A stretch of DNA of 5,941 nucleotides from the NCBI GenBank assembly GCA_041481445.1, contig JBGPBV010000253.1, forward strand, positions 1 to 5,941, written 5' to 3'. This DNA is from AA29 sp041481445 (GTDB lineage Bacteria; Acidobacteriota; Vicinamibacteria; Fen-336). The translations under genes were made by a program, and so were the position numbers. This document shows positions 1 to 4,696 of this stretch, one piece after another. The notes under the pieces were generated by a model. That model was not told where the DNA came from, ran no database searches, and worked only from the letters and a program-made list of their open reading frames with translations. Numbering within the stretch: position 1 is the first letter of the stretch; the number at the start of each line of letters is the position of its first letter.

Positions 1-236
1 AAGACGTGATGACGCGCGAGGTCCTGAGTGTGTCGGAGGACGACGACGTGAAGGAGGCCGCTCGCCTGATGAAGCATCACCAGGTCCGCCGGCTGGTCGT
101 GGTCGGCGCGGACCGCCGGCTGGCCGGCATCGTGTCCCTCGGCGACATCGCCGTCGAGACCCACGACGACAAGCTGTCCGGCGACGTCCTCGAGAAGGTC
201 TCCCAGGGCGCGGAGACGGCGGCGAAGCGCGGATGA
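1..236 (+). CDS. CBS-domain protein, C-terminal part (5' end outside window)
   Basis: This is the 3' end of a gene whose reading frame is already open at the first full codon (position 3), so the start lies upstream of the window. The visible 77 residues begin with DVMT, the usual opening of a CBS domain. They continue through an acidic stretch, a helix (VKEAARLMKHHQVRRL), the strand LVVVG, and the closing GIVSLGDIAVE. Together this is one complete CBS motif, followed by a short charged tail of about 25 residues and a TGA stop at 234-236. CBS domains usually come in pairs that bind adenosine nucleotides such as AMP, ATP or SAM. This one looks like the second of a pair in a small stand-alone cytoplasmic protein of the HRP1/YrpB-like kind, about 140-150 aa. 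That size is inferred, because the first half is not visible. The gene converges on the M48 protease with a 34-bp gap that shows no clear terminator hairpin. The ligand and partner cannot be told. Confidence 0.85.
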   Translation, partial: DVMTREVLSVSEDDDVKEAARLMKHHQVRRLVVVGADRRLAGIVSLGDIAVETHDDKLSGDVLEKVSQGAETAAKRG

Positions 237-270
237 CCTCTGCTCCCTGATCGTTCCGTCCGGCGCGCGC

Positions 271-1770
271 CTACTGGTTGCTCGCGTGCGCGGCGTCGTC
301 GTTGACCCGAAGCGACCGCACCATCTCCGTGAACGCCGAGCTCATCGCGTCATAGTCGCGGCCGGGCGCGATGAGCAGCGTGTAGATCACGTGGCCGTCG
401 CCCATCTCGCGCGTCATGACCGTGACCCGCTCCTCCTCGCCGGTGAGGGGCGAGGTCCCGGAGAGCACGGTCGAGATCCCGGGGGCGCCGTCGATCGTCT
501 CCCGCCGGCCGCGTGAAGCCGTGCGCAGGTGGGGGTTGCTCTGGCGTATCTGGTTGATGACGTCGCTCGTGGCCTGGTCGAGCGTGGCGTTGCCGCGCCC
601 GGAGCGGCTCTCGAACGAGTCGTAGTGGTTCACGATGACGCCGTAGACGATGCCCTCCTGGCCGTCGCCCTGGTCGACGATTCCGCCCTCGGGCGCGATG
701 GTCACCCCGAAGCCGTTCTGGGCCTCGTAGGCCCGCCAGTTCGAGGGGATCTGCATCTCGAAGAAGTCGTTGCGCTGGCGAAAATCGACGTACCGGCTCG
801 ATGGCGGCTCGACTTCGACGCGCCCCACCGTACGCCGGCGGTCCGAGGGAGAGGAGGGAGAGGAGGAGCCTCCGCTGCGGACGCCGCCGCGCGAGATCTC
901 CGCCATCGTCGGCGCCTGCGCCATCCCGCGCAGGTCGGCCTGGACGCGCGTGAACTCGGTGTTGCTCGAAGTGCGGCGGACGCCGGGGGCGCCGATCAGC
1001 CGCGCCTCCTGCTGGATGCGGGCCTCGCGGTTGGCGGGGGCGGGGTGGTCGCTGAAGAACTGCGCGGCCCCTCCCTGGCTGCCGGACTCCTTCTGCAGCA
1101 CCTGGAAGAAGTGGGCCATCTCCATGGGGTCGTATCCCGCGCGGGACATGATCTGCGCCCCCACGATGTCCGCCTGCGTCTCCGCGTCACGGCTGTACTT
1201 CAAGAAGACGGCGTTGAGGCCGAGCCCGCCGACGACGTTGATGATGCTCTGCGTCGTGTCCGTCTTCCCCCGGCCGAGGATCCCGCCCAGCACCCCCAGG
1301 CCGGCCTGGGTCATGTAGGCCTTCGTCGCGTTGCTGGTGCCGTGGCGCAAAGCGACGTGGGAGATCTCGTGCGCGAGCACCCCCGCCAGCTCGCCCTCCG
1401 TGCGCGCGGCGGTGAGGGCCCCGCGGTTGACGTAGACGAAGCCGCCGGGGAGCGCGAACGCGTTGATGTCGCGCGCGTTCACTACGCGGATCTGGTACGG
1501 GTACTTCGCCCCCGGCGCCTGCGCGGCCAGGCGCGAGAAGACGGACTCGACGTAGCGCTCCGTGTTGGCGTCGCGGAGCAGCGGGAACTGCCGCTCTGCC
1601 TCCACCGCGGATTGACGGCCGATCTCGATGTCCTGCTCCGTGGAGAACACGTTGAACCCCGGATTGACCTGTGTCTGCGCGGCCAGGGCGGGGACGGCCG
1701 GGACCAGGGCCAGGGAGAAGAGGAGCGCGCCGGCGGCCGCGGTCGGGGTCCTCGAGCGAGTCGTGTGCAT
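271..1770 (-). CDS. Exported M48-family zinc metalloprotease with C-terminal accessory domain
   Basis: This is a 499-aa secreted or periplasmic peptidase related to the BepA/YcaL/LoiP type of M48 proteins, which act in envelope protein quality control. Residues 1-31 look like a Sec signal peptide: a basic start, a hydrophobic core, and PALA-A before the mature chain. The catalytic motif HEISH is at 134-138, giving zinc ligands H134 and H138 and catalytic E135. The likely third ligand is E197 in ETQAD, and the typical SDHPAPANRE segment is at 240-249. A Ser/Gly/Pro-rich linker at about 294-312 leads to a C-terminal domain (about 325-492) that looks like a beta-rich PsbP/DUF1795-like fold; that assignment is inference. 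No transmembrane anchor other than the signal is visible. The frame stays open to 1920, but that extension runs into the tRNA gene. I chose ATG 1768-1770 because an AAGGGAG Shine-Dalgarno lies 5 nt upstream and the signal peptide begins there. The stop is TAG at 271-273. The gene stands alone on its strand, and its substrate is unknown. Confidence 0.92.
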   Translation of the reverse strand: MHTTRSRTPTAAAGALLFSLALVPAVPALAAQTQVNPGFNVFSTEQDIEIGRQSAVEAERQFPLLRDANTERYVESVFSRLAAQAPGAKYPYQIRVVNARDINAFALPGGFVYVNRGALTAARTEGELAGVLAHEISHVALRHGTSNATKAYMTQAGLGVLGGILGRGKTDTTQSIINVVGGLGLNAVFLKYSRDAETQADIVGAQIMSRAGYDPMEMAHFFQVLQKESGSQGGAAQFFSDHPAPANREARIQQEARLIGAPGVRRTSSNTEFTRVQADLRGMAQAPTMAEISRGGVRSGGSSSPSSPSDRRRTVGRVEVEPPSSRYVDFRQRNDFFEMQIPSNWRAYEAQNGFGVTIAPEGGIVDQGDGQEGIVYGVIVNHYDSFESRSGRGNATLDQATSDVINQIRQSNPHLRTASRGRRETIDGAPGISTVLSGTSPLTGEEERVTVMTREMGDGHVIYTLLIAPGRDYDAMSSAFTEMVRSLRVNDDAAHASNQ

Positions 1771-1775
1771 GTCTG

Positions 1776-1782
1776 CTCCCTT
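1776..1782 (-). promoter_or_regulatory. Ribosome binding site that sets the M48 protease start
   Basis: On the minus strand AAGGGAG is followed by a 5-nt spacer (CAGAC) and ATG at 1770. This site, with the signal peptide that starts directly after it, rules out the longer open frame reaching 1920. Confidence 0.7.
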
Positions 1783-1790
1783 GTGGTGGC

Positions 1791-1823
1791 AAAAAAAACG
1801 TACCGGCGGCGTCGTCCCGCCGG
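1791..1823 (-). terminator. GC hairpin plus U8 in the leader of the M48 gene (terminator or attenuator candidate)
   Basis: Read on the minus strand, a perfect 7-bp stem CCGGCGG/CCGCCGG (1823-1817 with 1809-1803) closes a 7-nt loop. It is followed by TACG and then eight T residues (1798-1791). This is the form of an intrinsic terminator, although the 4-nt gap between stem and T-run is longer than usual. It lies between the candidate sigma-54 promoter and the ribosome binding site of the protease gene, so it would sit in that gene's 5' leader. It could also stop minus-strand transcripts running on from ynfA through the antisense strand of selC. The sequence does not decide between attenuator and plain terminator. 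Confidence 0.5.
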
Positions 1824-1837
1824 GCCAACGTCTTCCC

Positions 1838-1855
1838 AAGCAATCGATGTGCCAG
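1838..1855 (-). promoter_or_regulatory. Sigma-54 (RpoN) -24/-12 promoter for the M48 gene
   Basis: The minus strand reads C-TGGCAC-ATCGA-TTGCTT. The -24 GG and -12 GC are separated by exactly 10 nt, as sigma-54 promoters require, and the match to the known consensus (YTGGCACG-N4-TTGCW) is complete except for A in place of the G after TGGCAC. The expected start point is near 1828, which gives a leader of about 58 nt before the ATG at 1770. By simple counting, ten fixed bases at fixed spacing should occur by chance in only about one in a hundred windows of this size, and this match lies in the right place and orientation. Sigma-54 promoters need an activating enhancer-binding protein; none is encoded in the window and I see no clear upstream activator site. 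Confidence 0.6.
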
Positions 1856-1865
1856 GCGGCTGCGT

Positions 1866-1871
1866 TAGACT
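1866..1871 (+). promoter_or_regulatory. Weak -10 candidate for selC
   Basis: TAGACT matches the TATAAT -10 consensus at 4 of 6 positions, including the important TA and the final T. It would start transcription about 3-5 nt before the first base of the tRNA. No good -35 stands at 16-18 bp upstream. The weak match makes this a tentative call. The element overlaps the region of the oppositely directed sigma-54 promoter. Confidence 0.25.
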
Positions 1872-1882
1872 TGGGTTTCTGA

Positions 1883-1981
1883 GGAAGCGACTCGGGCCTG
1901 GTGACCCGCGCGGCCTTCAAAGCCGTTCGGCCGCAAGGTAAGACTTGCGGCGGTAGGTTCGATTCCTACGCGCTTCCGCCA
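1883..1981 (+). tRNA. selC: tRNA-Sec (selenocysteine, UCA anticodon)
   Basis: This 99-nt tRNA gene includes an encoded CCA end (GCCA at 1978-1981). The acceptor stem GGAAGCG/CGCTTCC gives 7 pairs, with an eighth position A1890-G1970 unpaired; bacterial tRNA-Sec normally has 8. The D arm has four G-C pairs (1893-1896 with 1905-1908) and can extend to a longer stem with a TGGT loop. The anticodon stem GCGGC/GCCGT encloses the loop CTTCAAA, with anticodon TCA at 1917-1919. The variable arm is long, an 8-bp stem GCCGCAAG/CTTGCGGC (1930-1937 with 1944-1951) with a 6-nt loop. The T arm is GTAGG-TTCGATT-CCTAC. The UCA anticodon, long variable arm, extended acceptor and GGAAG...CTTCCGCCA ends together identify tRNA-Sec rather than tRNA-Ser or a suppressor. 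It delivers selenocysteine to UGA codons with SelA, SelB and SelD, none of which is encoded here. It is divergent from the M48 gene and convergent with ynfA. Confidence 0.95.
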
Positions 1982-2003
1982 CTCCAGTGACTGCCGCGCT
2001 CGT

Positions 2004-2330
2004 TCACCGCGGAGCCAAGGCAACGATCGCCATGCCCGCGATGCTGACGGCGGCGCCGAGCAGGTCCCACCGGTCCGGCCTGATCCCTTCGACCAGCCAG
2101 AGCCAGCCGATGGCCGTGGCGACGTAGAGGCCGCCGTACGCGGCGTAGGTCCTGCCCGCCGCGAACGGGTGGAGGGTCAGGAGCCACGCGAACGCGGCCA
2201 GGCTCAGGCCCGCGGGTAGAAGCGTCCAGGTCGAATAGTCATGTCGCCGCCACAGGTACGTCAGATAGCAGCCGAGGATCTCCGCGATCGCGGTCAGGAG
2301 GAAGAGCCCGAATGTGCGTGCCGCGTGCAT
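2004..2330 (-). CDS. ynfA: YnfA-family (UPF0060) small membrane protein
   Basis: This is a 108-aa inner-membrane protein with four predicted membrane helices (about 5-25, 35-53, 62-80 and 88-106), the normal size and layout of the YnfA family. The sequence is close to E. coli YnfA from memory: AEILGCYL at 16-23, LLPAGLSLAAFAWLLTLHP at 37-55, and GRTYAAYGGLYV at 59-70. YnfA proteins are distant relatives of small multidrug resistance (SMR/EmrE-like) transporters, and some are reported to take part in drug efflux; the substrate here is unknown. The open frame extends upstream to 2405, but that part overlaps the start of the divergent oxidoreductase. I chose ATG 2328-2330 because a perfect GGAGGT lies 5 nt upstream and the first helix starts at once. 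The stop codon is 22 bp from the end of selC, which it converges on, with no clear terminator between them. Confidence 0.93.
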   Translation of the reverse strand: MHAARTFGLFLLTAIAEILGCYLTYLWRRHDYSTWTLLPAGLSLAAFAWLLTLHPFAAGRTYAAYGGLYVATAIGWLWLVEGIRPDRWDLLGAAVSIAGMAIVALAPR

Positions 2331-2335
2331 GCCAC

Positions 2336-2341
2336 ACCTCC
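2336..2341 (-). promoter_or_regulatory. Ribosome binding site of ynfA
   Basis: GGAGGT on the minus strand lies 5 nt before the ATG at 2330. It decides the start in favour of the 108-aa protein over the longer 133-codon frame. Confidence 0.75.
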
Positions 2342-2351
2342 AGCAGGGGAG

Positions 2352-2357
2352 ATCATA
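2352..2357 (-). promoter_or_regulatory. Candidate -10 of ynfA in the ynfA/yhbW divergent gap
   Basis: TATGAT on the minus strand matches TATAAT at 5 of 6 positions and would start transcription near 2345, just ahead of the ynfA ribosome binding site. The hexamer 17 bp upstream (TCGAGC) is only a 3 of 6 match to TTGACA. On the plus strand the overlapping CATACT (2354-2359) is a weaker -10 that could serve the oxidoreductase, so the 49-bp gap may hold overlapping divergent promoters. Confidence 0.3.
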
Positions 2358-2379
2358 CTGAGCGGAGCGAGGTGGCTCG

Positions 2380-3390
2380 ATGGCGCGCGACTCCGCCGTT
2401 CCCATCTCGATCCTCGACCTCGCGCCCGTCCCTCAGGGCCGCGACGCCACCCACGCGCTGCGCAACACGCTCGATCTCGCGCAGCACGCGGAGGGCTGGG
2501 GCTACCAGCGCTACTGGCTGGCCGAGCACCACAACATGCCGGGCATCGCCTGCGCGGCGACGGCGGTGGTGATCGGCTACGTCGCCGGAGGCACGCGGAC
2601 GATCCGCGTGGGCGCGGGCGGCATCATGCTTCCCAACCACGCGCCGCTGGTCGTGGCCGAGCAGTTCGGGACGCTGGCCGCGCTCTACCCGGGACGGATC
2701 GACCTCGGCCTCGGCCGTGCGCCGGGCACGGATCCGCTCACCGTGAAGGCCCTCCGGCGGGACCCCGCGCAACACGGGGAGTCCTTTCCCCAGGACGTCG
2801 CGGAGCTGCGCGCGTACTTCGAGCCGGAGCGGCCCGGCCAGAAGGTCCGGGCCGTCCCCGGCACCGGCCTCGAGGTCCCGATCTGGCTGCTGGGCTCGAG
2901 CCTGTTCAGCGCGCGGATGGCGGGCACGCTCGGGCTGCCGTTCGCGTTCGCGTCCCACTTCGCGCCCGAGCTGCTGCCGCCGGCCCTCGAGGAGTATCGC
3001 GGCCGGTTCCAGCCTTCCGGCCGCCTGGCCCGGCCGTACGTGATGCTCGGCCTCAACGTGTACGCCGCGGACACCGACGCGGAGGCGGCGCGCCTGTTCA
3101 CGTCGATCCAGCAGGCGTTCGCGGCCGTGCGTCGCGGCCAGCCGGGGACCCTCCCGCCCCCGGTGGACACCATGGACGGCCGATGGTCACCGGGGGAGCA
3201 GGGCGGCGTGGAGCGCGCCCTGGCCTGCTCGGTCGTGGGATCGAAGGACACGGTGCGGCGCGGGCTCGCGGGGTTCGTGGCCGAGCACCGTCCGGACGAG
3301 GTCATGGCCACCGCGATGACGTTCGACCACGCGGCGCGGCTGCGCTCGTTCGAGATCCTGGGCGAGGTGGGACGGGAGATCGGGGGCTGA
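2380..3390 (+). CDS. yhbW: YhbW-like LLM-class flavin-dependent oxidoreductase (bacterial luciferase family)
   Basis: This is a 336-aa cytoplasmic TIM-barrel oxidoreductase of the bacterial luciferase-like monooxygenase family (Pfam Bac_luciferase), 'group 1' subfamily. Such enzymes use reduced FMN with O2, or related flavin chemistry; the substrate of this subgroup is not established. The similarity to E. coli YhbW (335 aa) runs the full length, judged from memory: DLAPVPQG at 13-20, YWLAEHHNMPGIA at 45-57, GGIMLPNHAPLVVAEQFGTL at 80-99, LYPGRIDLGLGRAPGTD at 102-118, WLLGSS at 169-174 and FAFASHFAPE at 188-197. The start ATG is preceded by GAGGT six nt upstream. The gene is divergent from ynfA across 49 bp and convergent with the MFS gene, whose stop codon is only 4 bp from its own. 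No flavin reductase or sulfur-assimilation gene is next to it, so the context does not name a substrate. The gene symbol marks similarity, not proven function. Confidence 0.92.
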   Translation: MARDSAVPISILDLAPVPQGRDATHALRNTLDLAQHAEGWGYQRYWLAEHHNMPGIACAATAVVIGYVAGGTRTIRVGAGGIMLPNHAPLVVAEQFGTLAALYPGRIDLGLGRAPGTDPLTVKALRRDPAQHGESFPQDVAELRAYFEPERPGQKVRAVPGTGLEVPIWLLGSSLFSARMAGTLGLPFAFASHFAPELLPPALEEYRGRFQPSGRLARPYVMLGLNVYAADTDAEAARLFTSIQQAFAAVRRGQPGTLPPPVDTMDGRWSPGEQGGVERALACSVVGSKDTVRRGLAGFVAEHRPDEVMATAMTFDHAARLRSFEILGEVGREIGG

Positions 3391-3394
3391 GAGG

Positions 3395-4651
3395 TCAGTC
3401 GGCCAGGTCGGGCAAGGCCAGGGCGAGCAGGGCCGCCACTCCGAACAGCGCGCCGTCGGCGAGCAGGGTCAGGCGGAAGTCACCCACCGGCGCGAACCAT
3501 CCGAAGAAGACGGTCCCGAACGCCGCCACCAGCCGGCCGATGTTGTAGCAGAAGCCGGCACCCGTGGTCCGCAGCAGGGTCGGGAACAGGGGCGGCATGT
3601 ACATCGTGAAGAGGCCGAAGACGCCGGACGAGAACCCCACGAGCGGGAACCAGAACGAGACCAGGGCCTGGTGGCCGTGGACGGTGCCGAAGCTGCCCGT
3701 CGTGGACAGGAAGCCGATCGCGAACATCACGGAGATGGCCCGGCGGTAGCCGATCCTGCGCGCCAGCCAGCCCGCGAAGAAGTTCCCGACGCACGAGACC
3801 GAGATCACGATGAAGAACGCGAGGCTCACCAGGCGCTCGCGGTCGGGACGCGTCCAGGCCGCCAGCTCGGGCAGGTTCCGCAGGTGCTGGGCGTGCCAGA
3901 ACATGAAGGCCCACCAGGCGCTCAGCGACAGCGAGCAGACGAGGATCGTCTTCAAGGTGGTGGCGCGGATCTCCCCGCGGAACAGCTCGCCCACGCGCGA
4001 GGCCCCCGTCTCCGCCTTGCGCGCGCTGACCCATTCCTCCGGCTCCGGCACGCTGCGGCGGATCCAGAACACGAGGAAGGCGGGAAGGATCCCGACCAGG
4101 AACACGTAGCGGGGAGGGGAGTCGGCCAGCAGGTAGACGGTGGCCGCCGCCACCAGGATGCCGATGTTGACGCCGGTCTGGAGCACGGCCGCGATCCACG
4201 GCCCCCAGCGGCGGGGCCAGGTCTCGGAGAGCAGAGACGACCCGACCGCCCACTCGCCGCCGATGCCGAGCGCGGCCAGGAACCGGAAGATCAGCAGGTG
4301 CCACCAGGTCTGCGCGAAGAACGACAGGCTGGTGAACGCCGTGTAGGTGAGGATGGTCAGGCTGAGGGAGCGGGCGCGGCCCAGGCGGTCCCCCATCCTC
4401 CCGAACAGGCCGCCCCCCAGCGCCCAGCCGACCAGGAAGGCGGCCTGGATCCAGGAGCTCTTCTCGCGCACGGCCGCATCCGCGGGGCTGGCCGCGTGCA
4501 GCAGCTCCATCACGAACGGCGCCGCCACCAGCGTGTAGAGGTGCATGTCCAGCCCGTCGAACAGCCAGCCGAGCCAGGCGGCGATGCCGGTCTTGATCTG
4601 GACGGGAGAGAGCTCCCGCAGGGTGCGGGCTTCGAGCGCCAGGCTCGCCAT
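3395..4651 (-). CDS. MFS transporter, sialate/aromatic-acid:H+ symporter-like
   Basis: This is a 418-aa inner-membrane secondary transporter with about 12 membrane helices, a normal length for the major facilitator superfamily. Helix 1 carries GWLFDGLDMHLYT (28-40) with acidic residues D32 and D35, typical of the sialate (SHS) and aromatic-acid (AAHS) proton symporters. The loop 2-3 signature GRMGDRLGRAR is at 84-94. Helix 4 has RFLAALGIGGEWAVGSSLL at 123-141, and late helices carry PPLFPTLLRTTGAGFCYNIG at 353-372, a pattern of the same families. The likely substrate is a small organic acid taken up with protons; this is inference. The open frame continues upstream to 5713, but that part is antisense to the next gene and has no transporter character. 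ATG 4649-4651 starts at the usual N-terminal length. No Shine-Dalgarno is visible, so the mRNA may be leaderless. Confidence 0.9.
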   Translation of the reverse strand: MASLALEARTLRELSPVQIKTGIAAWLGWLFDGLDMHLYTLVAAPFVMELLHAASPADAAVREKSSWIQAAFLVGWALGGGLFGRMGDRLGRARSLSLTILTYTAFTSLSFFAQTWWHLLIFRFLAALGIGGEWAVGSSLLSETWPRRWGPWIAAVLQTGVNIGILVAAATVYLLADSPPRYVFLVGILPAFLVFWIRRSVPEPEEWVSARKAETGASRVGELFRGEIRATTLKTILVCSLSLSAWWAFMFWHAQHLRNLPELAAWTRPDRERLVSLAFFIVISVSCVGNFFAGWLARRIGYRRAISVMFAIGFLSTTGSFGTVHGHQALVSFWFPLVGFSSGVFGLFTMYMPPLFPTLLRTTGAGFCYNIGRLVAAFGTVFFGWFAPVGDFRLTLLADGALFGVAALLALALPDLAD

Positions 4652-4656
4652 GCCGG

Positions 4657-4680
4657 GGATTCTATGTCGGGACGGAATCC
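4657..4680. repeat. 6-bp inverted repeat, candidate operator between the divergent MFS genes
   Basis: GGATTC (4657-4662) and GAATCC (4675-4680) form a perfect inverted repeat with a 12-bp spacer, so the half-sites are 18 bp apart centre to centre. It lies inside the 45-bp gap between the two divergent transporter genes and overlaps the candidate -10 of the minus-strand one. This is the layout expected for a dimeric repressor or activator site, but the arms are short and could arise by chance. Confidence 0.3.
4659..4664 (-). promoter_or_regulatory. Candidate -10 for a leaderless minus-strand MFS mRNA
   Basis: TAGAAT on the minus strand matches TATAAT at 5 of 6 positions and ends 7 nt before the ATG at 4651, so transcription would begin at or next to the start codon. 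This fits the lack of any Shine-Dalgarno in CCCCGGC-ATG. The hexamer 17 bp upstream (CTATCA) is a poor -35, at 3 of 6. Confidence 0.35.
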
Positions 4681-4685
4681 GTGAT

Positions 4686-4691
4686 AGGAAG
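4686..4691 (+). promoter_or_regulatory. Ribosome binding site of the plus-strand MFS gene
   Basis: AGGAAG lies 5 nt upstream of ATG 4697 and supports that codon as the start of a gene that otherwise lacks a visible end. Confidence 0.6.
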
Positions 4692-4696
4692 ACGCC

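Noticed and set aside
237..270. Terminator in the convergent gap between the CBS and M48 genes
   Set aside because: Only a short GCGCGC run is present, with no stable stem and no T-run.
234..372. TGA of the CBS gene as a selenocysteine codon, considered because selC is nearby
   Set aside because: The CBS domain is already complete before the TGA, the downstream frame shows no recognisable protein, and I see no convincing SECIS-like hairpin directly after it.
1771..1920. 50-residue N-terminal extension of the M48 protease
   Set aside because: It would overlap the 5' part of selC and the promoter region, has no ribosome binding site, and would bury the signal peptide.
529..1941. 470-codon open frame on the plus strand across the M48 gene
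   Set aside because: It is antisense to a clear metalloprotease, rich in Arg, Ala, Gly and Val with no recognisable domain, and it runs into the tRNA gene. Such mirror frames are normal in GC-rich DNA.
1994..2012. Hairpin CCGCG/CGCGG after selC as a terminator
   Set aside because: Only 5 bp with a 9-nt loop and no T-run on either side, overlapping the ynfA stop codon. In GC-rich sequence this is expected by chance.
2331..2376. Imperfect dyad (GCCACACCTC and GAGGTGGC) between ynfA and the oxidoreductase
   Set aside because: The arms coincide with the two ribosome binding sites and need a 2-nt bulge, so the symmetry is explained by two purine-rich sites facing away from each other.
2241..3548. 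435-codon plus-strand frame overlapping the oxidoreductase
   Set aside because: It is an out-of-frame Arg/Pro/Gly-rich translation of the yhbW-like gene and crosses into both neighbours.
3671..4684. 337-codon plus-strand frame across the MFS gene
   Set aside because: It is a low-complexity Gln/Arg/Asp/Gly-rich shadow of the minus-strand transporter with no domain character.
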